Source: Lachnospiraceae bacterium | Lineage (GTDB): Bacteria > Bacillota > Clostridia > Lachnospirales > Lachnospiraceae | DNA length: 5,322 nucleotides | Direction: 5' to 3' | Assembly (NCBI GenBank): GCA_021202575.1 | Contig: JAJQCU010000356.1 | Coordinates: 1 to 5,322 of the forward strand | Shown: piece after piece, positions 1 through 5,322 of the stretch | Numbering within the stretch: position 1 is the stretch's first letter | Layout: every line of letters begins with the position of its first letter | The notes under the pieces: model-generated | What the model saw: the letters and a program-made list of their open reading frames with translations, nothing else | Told to the model about the DNA's origin: nothing | The model's database searches: none | Translations under genes and position numbers: made by a program

Positions 1-740
1 TCTTTGGCGTGGTGGTGGGGCAGGTCGCCTTAAACTATGACAAGGATATGCCCGGCCGGGTCTGTGTCACCGTGCCTACCAGGGACAAGGACGCCAATGA
101 GTTAAAATGGGCCCGGGTGGCCATGATGTCCGGGGGCAGCGGCTGGGGGCATTATTTTCTGCCGGAGGTAGGCGACCAGGTGCTTCTGGCCTTTGAACAG
201 GGCAATATCGAGAAGCCCTACGTGATCGGCTGCATTCCGAAGGACAGCGACGCCATTGTGACCGGCTCCGTGGACGAGGACAATCAGTTCAAAAAAATCG
301 TCACAAAAAACGGAAATTTGCTCTCTTTTGAGGATAACAAAGAGGGAGACGGCAAAAAAGACAAGATAAAAATTGAGACCGCCACACAGCTTCACCGGAT
401 GGAGCTGGACAATGAGAACAGCCTGATCGTTATCTCCGATAAGGACGGCAAAAATCAGGTGAAGATGGACACTAAAAACGGCGCCATTGAGATCACAGCC
501 GCCAAAACCCTGACCATCAAGGTCGGAGAAAAGGTTGAGGTAAGTATGAACGGCAGCAGCGGAGAAATTTCCGTCAAGGCCACCAAGCACACGGAGAGCA
601 TGCAGAGCGAGGTTTCCATCGCCGCCAACAGCTCCTTAAAGCTGGAGGCCGCCACTCTGGAGGCCAATGCCAAGGGCTCGCTGAAGCTGTCCAGCAGCGG
701 AGCGGTGACCGTTTCCGGAACGCCCATCAAGATCGGGTAA
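1..740 (+). CDS. Contractile injection system central spike, gp5/gpV/VgrG-like (5' truncated by window edge)
   Basis: This is the trimeric spike on the axis of the baseplate, which punctures the target when the sheath contracts. The frame is open from base 3 and ends at TAA 738-740, giving 245 visible residues; the true start lies upstream, and the GTG at base 9 is inside the domain, so it is not the start. Counting from the codon at base 3, residues 1-85 form the gp5-type OB fold: PGRVCVTVP (17-25), WARVAMMSGG (36-45), then FLPEVGDQVLLAFEQGN (52-68) and KPYVIGC (71-77), all standard for VgrG and gpV. A charged Lys/Asp/Glu linker (about 108-125) leads into short alternating beta segments (about 127-245) typical of a triple-stranded beta-helix needle, ending in GTPIKIG as many spikes do. 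No lysozyme domain sits between OB fold and needle, unlike T4 gp5. Whether a gp27-like hub domain is fused upstream cannot be seen. The family call is secure; the N-terminal architecture is unknown. Confidence 0.93.
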   Translation, partial: FGVVVGQVALNYDKDMPGRVCVTVPTRDKDANELKWARVAMMSGGSGWGHYFLPEVGDQVLLAFEQGNIEKPYVIGCIPKDSDAIVTGSVDEDNQFKKIVTKNGNLLSFEDNKEGDGKKDKIKIETATQLHRMELDNENSLIVISDKDGKNQVKMDTKNGAIEITAAKTLTIKVGEKVEVSMNGSSGEISVKATKHTESMQSEVSIAANSSLKLEAATLEANAKGSLKLSSSGAVTVSGTPIKIG

Positions 741-746
741 AGGAGG
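741..746 (+). promoter_or_regulatory. Ribosome binding site of the gp25-like gene
   Basis: A perfect AGGAGG directly follows the TAA of the spike gene and lies 6 bases before ATG 753. It fixes the start of the gp25-like gene at 753 and indicates efficient re-initiation after the spike gene. Confidence 0.9.
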
Positions 747-752
747 TGCCGG

Positions 753-1184
753 ATGAGCACAGGAATGAAATTTCCAATCCAGGTCAATCAGGGAACAGGG
801 AGATTCGCGCTGTCCTCAGGCAGGGACAGTGTAAGAGAATCCATCTATCTTATTCTGATGACACAGCAGACGGAGCGTTTTCTCAGGCCGGATTTCGGAA
901 GCAATCTGATGTCCTATCCCTTTATGGATATCAACGACACCACCGTCAACATGATGATTCGTTCCCTGAGGGAGCAGATTCAGTCCCAGGAGCCGAGAGT
1001 CAGGAATGTGGAGATCACTATGGATTCTCAGGTCAGGGACGGCTGCCTTCTGATCAATATTGACTATGAAATCAGCGAACTGAGCGACAATGACAGCCTG
1101 GTATTTCCGCTGTATCTGGAAACACCCGCGGAGGAAGAAGCCTATGAGCCGGGATATTATGAGGAAGAATATGAATCTGTATGA
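753..1184 (+). CDS. gp25/gpW-like inner baseplate protein (Afp9-type)
   Basis: This 143-residue protein belongs to the GPW/gp25 family (T4 gp25, Mu gp46, TssE, Afp9), which connects the wedges to the hub and carries a sheath-like fold that nucleates sheath assembly. Visible signatures are IYLILMTQQTERFLRPDFGS (31-50), with the usual 'multiple-of-TQ..ER..RPDFGS' form, and the family's EPR motif at Glu80-Pro81-Arg82 followed by a beta strand (VRNVEITM, 83-90) and a second strand (CLLINIDYEI, 98-107). Family members are usually about 110-150 residues, so this is full length. The last 17 residues are an unusual acidic and Tyr-rich tail with two EEE clusters (127-129, 137-139). ATG 753 is chosen because of the AGGAGG 6 bases upstream. 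It lies 12 bp after the spike gene and overlaps the wedge gene by 14 bp, so its expression is probably coupled to both. Confidence 0.95.
   Translation: MSTGMKFPIQVNQGTGRFALSSGRDSVRESIYLILMTQQTERFLRPDFGSNLMSYPFMDINDTTVNMMIRSLREQIQSQEPRVRNVEITMDSQVRDGCLLINIDYEISELSDNDSLVFPLYLETPAEEEAYEPGYYEEEYESV
1131..1169 (+). repeat. Purine-rich direct repeat GAGGAAGAA (two copies, 30 bp apart)
   Basis: GAGGAAGAA occurs at 1131-1139 and again at 1161-1169, in the same frame, encoding the two EEE clusters of the gp25-like protein's tail. Each copy has a GAGG core and is followed by an in-frame ATG for the next gene (1144 after a 9-base gap, 1171 after a 6-base gap). The repeat therefore has both a coding and a possible translation-initiation role. 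Confidence 0.6.
1161..1164 (+). promoter_or_regulatory. Probable ribosome binding site of wedge gene 1
   Basis: GAGG (within GAGGAAG) lies 6 bases before ATG 1171, inside the last codons of the gp25-like gene. It is weaker than the sites of the neighbouring genes, as expected where translation is coupled through an overlap. It supports 1171 as start, but an equivalent GAGG at 1131-1134 could serve ATG 1144. Confidence 0.6.
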
Positions 1185-4100
1185 GATCGATGAGCGGTCC
1201 CGGGAGGAGCTGGAAGAGGAGATGGAGGCTCTGGCGGCTTCCTATGTGCCGGAATGGCGGTATGACCGGGAGAACCCGGACATCGGCTCCGTCCTGGTAA
1301 AGGTTTTTGCCGGGCAGATGTATGGCAATATTGTCCGCTGCAATCAGGTCCTGGAGAAATATCACACAGAGTTTGTGAATCTGCTGGGAATTTCCCTGCT
1401 TCCCGCCAGGCCTGCCCAGGCGGTGGTTGTCATGAATCCGGTGCAGAATACCATCCCCGGAGTGGAGGTATATAAGGGAACCCGCCTGCTGGCGGACGTG
1501 GACGGCTATGACGGGCAGATCGTGTTCGAGACACAGCACGACCTCTATGTCACCAGCGCCACCCTGAGCGCCGCGTTTATGACAGAGAAAAAGACCGGCG
1601 CCATCGTCCCCCTTCTGGGACATTTTGATCCGCCCTCCATTGTGGAGGAGCCCTCCGCCCCTTCCGCGGGCGAAAATCCGGCGGAGCAGGAATTAAAGCC
1701 CTTTACCCTGTTTTCCTCCGGGGAGAAGGGAATCGGACAGCACGCCCTGATCTTTTGCCATTCCAGGATCCTGGATGTGGAAAATGATCATATTTATGTC
1801 AGGCTTACCGGCAGCCGGGAGCTGATGGACGCCATACGCCGGAAAGCCTTCGTGTTTCAGTATTACACGGAGGAGGGGCTGGTCGATGTGGAGGATGTAG
1901 ACTTTGCCGATGACGGCAGCACCGTGATCCTTCGCAAGCGGCAGAAAAATAAAAAGATCGAGATCGGCTCCGGCCTCTTCTCCCTGATGGTATTAAAGGC
2001 GCTGGAGCCGGTGCGGGAGACCTTCACTGTGGATGACCTGCTCCTTTCCTCCTCCGGAAAGGCACAGAGCGCGGACTTTGTGGGCAGCGGCAGTGAGGAT
2101 CTGAATCCGGAGGACTTTTCTCCCTTCGGCGACACCCTGTCCCTGTATCAGGAGTGCTACATCGGCCATGATTCTTATTTTTCCAAGGCCGGGGCCCTTG
2201 TCAGGGTGGAATTTGACCTGTCGGTTCAGGAGCACCGTATTCTGGGGCCTCAGAGGCAGGAGGACACGGAGTTAAAGCTGATCAAAAAGAAGCCCAGGGT
2301 TTACTGGACGGACGCGGCCGCGGACGCCAGGGCCGATGAGGTTTCCCTGGAGTATTTTAACGGTCTGGGTTGGAAGAAGCTCAACTGCCTGACGGAAAAC
2401 CGCAATATGTTTGCCGCGGACACGAACGGGAAATATGAGATTTCCTTCCTCTGCCCCGATGACTGGGAAGCGGCCGGGGCGGGCGCCTATCAGGCCAGAT
2501 GCATCCGGCTGCGCCTGTTAAAGACGGATAACTGCTATATGATTCCCTGTGTCCATCATTATCCGGTGATCAGAAATCTGAAAATTTCTTTCTCCTATGA
2601 AGGCAGCTACAGGAAGCCGGAGTATCTGTCTTCCATCTGCGGCACCAGACGGACGGACCTGACCCGGGCCGTCCTGGCCTCGGAGAGCTTTACCGCCTTT
2701 TCCGGCACAGAGTATCCGGACGACGGCCTGTATCTGGGCTTTGACAGGAAGCTGGAGAAGGGACCCGTAAGCCTTCTGTTCCAGATCGATGACAGTACCC
2801 GGTTCCAGGGAGTGCGGTGCAGCTTTTATTACAGCAGTCTCAGGGGCTTTCAGCAGATGAGGGTTTTAGACCATACGCTGGGGATGTCCCGCCCCGGAAT
2901 TGTGCGCTTCATGCCTCCCGCGGATATGAGCCGCGTCACGCTCGAAGGCCGGAACGCGTACTGGATCAAAGTCAGCCCCTCCTTACCGGAGCTTTCAGAG
3001 CTTCCCGGAGAGCCGCCGCTTATCCGCGGTATCTGTTTTAACGCCGTGGAGACGTCCAACGTGGAAACCAGAAATGAGGAAAACTTCTATCTGGAGGAGG
3101 CCCGCCCCAATATGGAGATCGACCTTGGGGTGTCCAACATCCTGGATGTGGAGCTGTGGGTGAATGAGAAAAATACCATTTCCCGCCCCATGATGCGGCG
3201 GATGCTGAAGGAAACTCCGGATGAGGTGCGGGCCGAGTACGATATCATGGGGGAGGTGACCTCCTTTTATGTCCGATGGCAGGAGGCGGACCGGCTGGAG
3301 TTCGCGCCGCAGCGCAGATGCTATCTGCTGGACCGGATGAACAGCGTCCTGACCTTCGGGGATGGAATTCACACGGATTTTCCCAGAGTTACCGATTCTG
3401 TGGCCTTCAGGGCGGTGATCCGCTGTTGTTGCGGGCAGGACGGGAACGTGGAGCCGGGACAGATCAACAGCGCCATGGGAAATCTGATGTTTATCAATGA
3501 GATCACCAACCCGGTCAAGGCCTACGGCGGAAGCAGCATGGAGAGCCTGCAGAGCGCCCTGCACCGGGGAGCCAATATCCTCAGATCCCGCCACAGGCTG
3601 GTATCCATGGACGACTATGTGCAGGAAATTCTCAGCTATTCGGATCTGATTGCCCAGGTGAAGGGGGTGGCGGGCCGGACTGCGGAGGGAGAAAAAAAAG
3701 ACAGCGCCCTGACCTTTCTGATCCTGATGAAGGATTTTGAAATCGGCTCCTATTCCTTCCACAGCCTGTCCGGGACATTGAAAAAGCATTTGCAGTCAGC
3801 CTGTGAGCTGACTGTCGGAGACGATGATCTGTATCTGATGGAGCCGGTCTACGCCGCAATCGGCGTGGAGCTGTGGGTGAGAGTCCGGCAGATGGACGAC
3901 AGCTTTGAGGTGCAGAACCTCCTGCGGGAGACTCTGGAGCGGTATCTGAATCCGGTCACTGGGGACGACGGAAGCGGCTGGACGATCGGAACGCTGCCCA
4001 AGCGAACCCAGCTTCTGATCCGCCTGAATATGCTCAGAAGCAAGGCCGTGGTCAGAAGGATGTCCGTGACCGTTTTCTGGCGGGACGCTGACGGCGCCCA

Positions 4101-4191
4101 TGAAACAGATCTGGAAAACGCCCCGGCCAATCCCTTCTTTGTCTGCAGAAGCGGGGAGCATAGGATTCACGTTGCGATTTCGGATGAGTAA
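1171..4191 (+). CDS. Large J-like baseplate wedge protein 1 (gp6-like, Afp11-type)
   Basis: A 1006-residue baseplate wedge protein; in Afp and T4 such proteins form the ring around the spike that holds the sheath extended until triggered. An N-terminal helical region (1-82) carries EWRYDRENPDIGS (28-40) and LLGISLLPARPA (71-82). Beta modules follow: VFET (118-121), LFSSGEKGIGQHALIF (180-195), EYFNGLGW (394-401), RCIRLRLL (443-450), DGLYLGFDRKL (518-528), AYWIKVS (596-602). The C-terminal third is the classic J core: FGDG (729-732), GQDGNV (755-760), NPVKAYGGSSMES (780-792), RSRHRLVSMDDY (805-816), and YLNPVTGDDGSGW (925-937). Prophage J proteins are about 300 residues; this size is typical of eCIS 'putative baseplate assembly proteins'. 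Start 1171 fits the family N-terminus and has GAGG 6 bases upstream; 1144 and 1159 are alternatives, while 1090 would add a non-family leader. It overlaps the gp25-like gene by 14 bp. Oddities are a Pro/Ala/Ser/Glu linker (154-174) and a triple cysteine (752-754). Confidence 0.93.
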   Translation: MNLYEIDERSREELEEEMEALAASYVPEWRYDRENPDIGSVLVKVFAGQMYGNIVRCNQVLEKYHTEFVNLLGISLLPARPAQAVVVMNPVQNTIPGVEVYKGTRLLADVDGYDGQIVFETQHDLYVTSATLSAAFMTEKKTGAIVPLLGHFDPPSIVEEPSAPSAGENPAEQELKPFTLFSSGEKGIGQHALIFCHSRILDVENDHIYVRLTGSRELMDAIRRKAFVFQYYTEEGLVDVEDVDFADDGSTVILRKRQKNKKIEIGSGLFSLMVLKALEPVRETFTVDDLLLSSSGKAQSADFVGSGSEDLNPEDFSPFGDTLSLYQECYIGHDSYFSKAGALVRVEFDLSVQEHRILGPQRQEDTELKLIKKKPRVYWTDAAADARADEVSLEYFNGLGWKKLNCLTENRNMFAADTNGKYEISFLCPDDWEAAGAGAYQARCIRLRLLKTDNCYMIPCVHHYPVIRNLKISFSYEGSYRKPEYLSSICGTRRTDLTRAVLASESFTAFSGTEYPDDGLYLGFDRKLEKGPVSLLFQIDDSTRFQGVRCSFYYSSLRGFQQMRVLDHTLGMSRPGIVRFMPPADMSRVTLEGRNAYWIKVSPSLPELSELPGEPPLIRGICFNAVETSNVETRNEENFYLEEARPNMEIDLGVSNILDVELWVNEKNTISRPMMRRMLKETPDEVRAEYDIMGEVTSFYVRWQEADRLEFAPQRRCYLLDRMNSVLTFGDGIHTDFPRVTDSVAFRAVIRCCCGQDGNVEPGQINSAMGNLMFINEITNPVKAYGGSSMESLQSALHRGANILRSRHRLVSMDDYVQEILSYSDLIAQVKGVAGRTAEGEKKDSALTFLILMKDFEIGSYSFHSLSGTLKKHLQSACELTVGDDDLYLMEPVYAAIGVELWVRVRQMDDSFEVQNLLRETLERYLNPVTGDDGSGWTIGTLPKRTQLLIRLNMLRSKAVVRRMSVTVFWRDADGAHETDLENAPANPFFVCRSGEHRIHVAISDE
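3793..3814. repeat. Perfect 8-bp inverted repeat inside wedge gene 1
   Basis: CAGTCAGC (3793-3800) and GCTGACTG (3807-3814) are exact reverse complements separated by 6 bases. The hairpin lies within coding sequence, has no following T-run, and is therefore not a terminator. It may be chance, since the bases also encode ordinary helix residues. Confidence 0.45.
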
Positions 4192-4221
4192 GGAGCTGTT
4201 ACAGACAGATACCGGCCCTCA

Positions 4222-4227
4222 AGGAGG
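4222..4227 (+). promoter_or_regulatory. Ribosome binding site of wedge gene 2
   Basis: A strong AAGGAGGA (AGGAGG core at 4222-4227) lies 8 bases before ATG 4236 in the 44-bp gap after wedge gene 1. It fixes the start: upstream in this frame there is no other ATG before the stop TGA at 4185-4187. No promoter or terminator is evident in the gap. Confidence 0.88.
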
Positions 4228-4235
4228 ATTTTTCG

Positions 4236-5322
4236 ATGCTGAATGATCGAAATCTGGATGATAAAACATATGACGAGCTGATGGCGGAGGCCATGATCGA
4301 GATACCCATGTATTCGAAGGAATGGACAAATTTCAATCCCTCGGATCCGGGCGTCACGATTCTTGAGCATCTGCCGGCCTTTGAGATCTTGCAGCAGAAC
4401 CATATCAATCAGGTTACGCCCGAGGTCCGTCTGGGGCTTTTGAGGCTGGTGGGCTTTGAGACGAAAAAGGGCCGCTGCGCCCGCGCTCTTCTGGGGACGG
4501 ACAATCTGAAGGAGGAGCTGGCCCTTAAGACAAACCAGAAATTTCTGCTGGGGAATGTATGCTTTGAGACGAACCGTCCGCTGTGTCTGAAGCCCGGACG
4601 CATCACCCGGATTTTGAGTCTTCGGCAGGGAAAGTGGCAGAACTTTCCCCATCTAACGGACAGGGATGTAAAAGTCCCCGTCCCGGTGTTCGGACCAAAT
4701 CCGGCTTCGGGGGACAGTCTGTGGTTTTGCGCGGACGGACTGCCGGAGGCTAACGGAGAGATGATATTTTATTTCCGGGCGCAGGAGAATCCGAAGCGAA
4801 ATCCCTTTGAGGAAAAGAAAAACAATCCTTTCGCGGATATCCGCTGGGAGTGCTATACGAAAGAGGGCTTTGTCCCCATGCACGCGAAGGACGATACCGC
4901 CGGCTTCCTGATCAGCGGCGAGGTCCGCTTAAGGCTCCCGCAGGAGGCCGCTGTTCCATGCCCTCTGGTTGAGGATAGCCCTTATGTAAACCGGGCTCTG
5001 CTTACGCGGGCGGAGTATGATGCGGCGCCCCGGCTTTTGAATGTGAGCGGCTTTCTGTTTGAGGTCTGGCAGAAGGATTCCCAGGCAGTCTGCCACACCT
5101 TTAACCGGATTTCCAGGATTACCTTAAAGAGCAGCCTTTTACAATACGGCTATATTACCGTTTTTTGCAAGGAGGAAAAAGGGGCTTCCTACCGCAAATA
5201 CACCAGAGGGAGCCGGATCCCGGGACAGGGCCGTTACTATGACCTGACTGAGGAGGCGTATGGGGGCCTGACCTGGAGCTTTGACAGGGAAAAATACGGT
5301 TTCGCCCCGCAGAAGCTGAAAA
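4236..5322 (+). CDS. Large J-like baseplate wedge protein 2 (gp7-like, Afp12-type; 3' truncated by window edge)
   Basis: The frame from ATG 4236 stays open to the window edge, giving 362 residues with no stop. It is a second wedge protein of the large J-like class and would pair with the preceding protein in the wedge. The N-terminus has the family hallmark LDDKTYDEL (7-15) and NPSDPGVTILEHLPAF (34-49), then a helix and LGLLRLVGFETKKG (66-79). Beta modules follow: VCFETNRPLCLKP (108-120), GDSLWFCADGL (159-169), and IRWECYTKEGFVPM (202-215) leading to DDTAGFLISGEVRLRLP (219-235). These are the family's 'W-E-Y-ngw' and 'D-T-x-x-F-x-x-G-x-v-x-f-x-P' blocks. A charged loop holds two NPF tripeptides (189-191, 197-199). 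The J core seen at the end of wedge 1 (FGDG, GNV) should lie beyond the window, if present. Position directly after the gp6-like gene supports Afp12; the exact role is inferred from order. Confidence 0.91.
   Translation, partial: MLNDRNLDDKTYDELMAEAMIEIPMYSKEWTNFNPSDPGVTILEHLPAFEILQQNHINQVTPEVRLGLLRLVGFETKKGRCARALLGTDNLKEELALKTNQKFLLGNVCFETNRPLCLKPGRITRILSLRQGKWQNFPHLTDRDVKVPVPVFGPNPASGDSLWFCADGLPEANGEMIFYFRAQENPKRNPFEEKKNNPFADIRWECYTKEGFVPMHAKDDTAGFLISGEVRLRLPQEAAVPCPLVEDSPYVNRALLTRAEYDAAPRLLNVSGFLFEVWQKDSQAVCHTFNRISRITLKSSLLQYGYITVFCKEEKGASYRKYTRGSRIPGQGRYYDLTEEAYGGLTWSFDREKYGFAPQKLK

Noticed and set aside
9..11. GTG 9 as the start of the spike gene
   Set aside because: The frame is open to the window edge and the codons before it (Phe-Gly) continue the OB-fold strand, so the gene simply begins upstream.
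102..590. 162-codon open frame on the - strand
   Set aside because: It is antisense to the well-supported OB fold and needle of the spike and has no recognisable domain.
746..1063. 105-codon + strand frame starting at ATG 746
   Set aside because: It is out of frame with the gp25-like gene, its ATG overlaps the AGGAGG itself, and its translation is polar and low in family signal.
1090..1170. Upstream start of wedge 1 at ATG 1090
   Set aside because: It would add 27 residues unlike the family N-terminus, overlap the gp25-like gene by 95 bp, and has no good ribosome binding site.
1072..1623. 183-codon open frame on the - strand
   Set aside because: It is antisense to the conserved N-terminal region of wedge 1, with no domain and no context for a minus-strand gene.
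2995..3789. 264-codon open frame on the - strand
   Set aside because: It lies wholly opposite the conserved J core of wedge 1, its translation resembles no family I know, and long antisense frames are expected in codon-biased, GC-richer genes.
4192..4235. Possible terminator or promoter in the 44-bp gap between the wedge genes
   Set aside because: I found no stem followed by a T-run and no paired -35/-10 boxes; the short TTTTT before ATG 4236 follows the ribosome binding site and has no stem.
4453..4573. 13-bp direct repeat GCTTTGAGACGAA (4453-4465 and 4561-4573)
   Set aside because: The copies are in phase and encode a short Phe-Glu-Thr motif in two places of wedge 2; with no further structure it is best explained by shared codons.
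3796..4652. Several overlapping - strand open frames around the wedge 1/wedge 2 junction
   Set aside because: They are mirrored against two clear wedge genes, overlap one another, and have no domain signal.

Overview
The window is an interior slice of a gene cluster for a contractile, phage-tail-like injection machine. All four visible genes are on the + strand, packed head to tail, and all encode baseplate or spike parts. In order: the 3' part of a gp5/gpV/VgrG-like central spike (1-740, N-terminus outside the window); a gp25/gpW-like inner baseplate protein (753-1184); a very large J-like baseplate wedge protein (1171-4191, about 1006 residues); and the first 362 residues of a second large J-like wedge protein (4236-5322, running off the right edge). 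The order spike, gp25-like, large wedge 1, large wedge 2 matches afp8-afp9-(afp10)-afp11-afp12 of the Serratia antifeeding prophage and the Photorhabdus PVCs. The PAAR tip gene (afp10 position) is absent from its usual place. The size of the J-like proteins points to an extracellular contractile injection system (eCIS-like) rather than an ordinary Mu/P2-type prophage, whose J proteins are around 300 residues. This assignment is inferred from gene family and order; sheath, tube, ATPase, fibre and toxin genes are not in view.

Organism: the DNA is moderately GC-rich with frequent CCG, CGG, AGG and CTG codons. Two genes have strong AGGAGG ribosome binding sites 6-8 bases from ATG. Together with the flavour of the proteins, this suggests a Firmicute, most plausibly a GC-richer clostridial gut lineage such as Lachnospiraceae. 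No taxonomic marker is present, so this is a guess.

Layout: spike and gp25-like genes are separated by 12 bp, gp25-like and wedge 1 overlap by 14 bp, and wedge 1 and wedge 2 are separated by 44 bp. No promoter, terminator, RNA gene, mobile element or CRISPR array was seen, so this is the middle of one long operon. No intergenic stretch reaches 300 bases.

How they work together (known for the family): the spike sits on the axis under the tube, the gp25-like protein joins the wedges and the first sheath ring to the hub, and the two J-like proteins form the wedge ring that holds the machine in its extended state and triggers contraction. The features most worth a second look are the missing PAAR gene, the collinear motif blocks shared by the two wedge proteins, and the repeated purine-rich Shine-Dalgarno sequence that encodes an acidic tail and precedes two possible starts of wedge 1.
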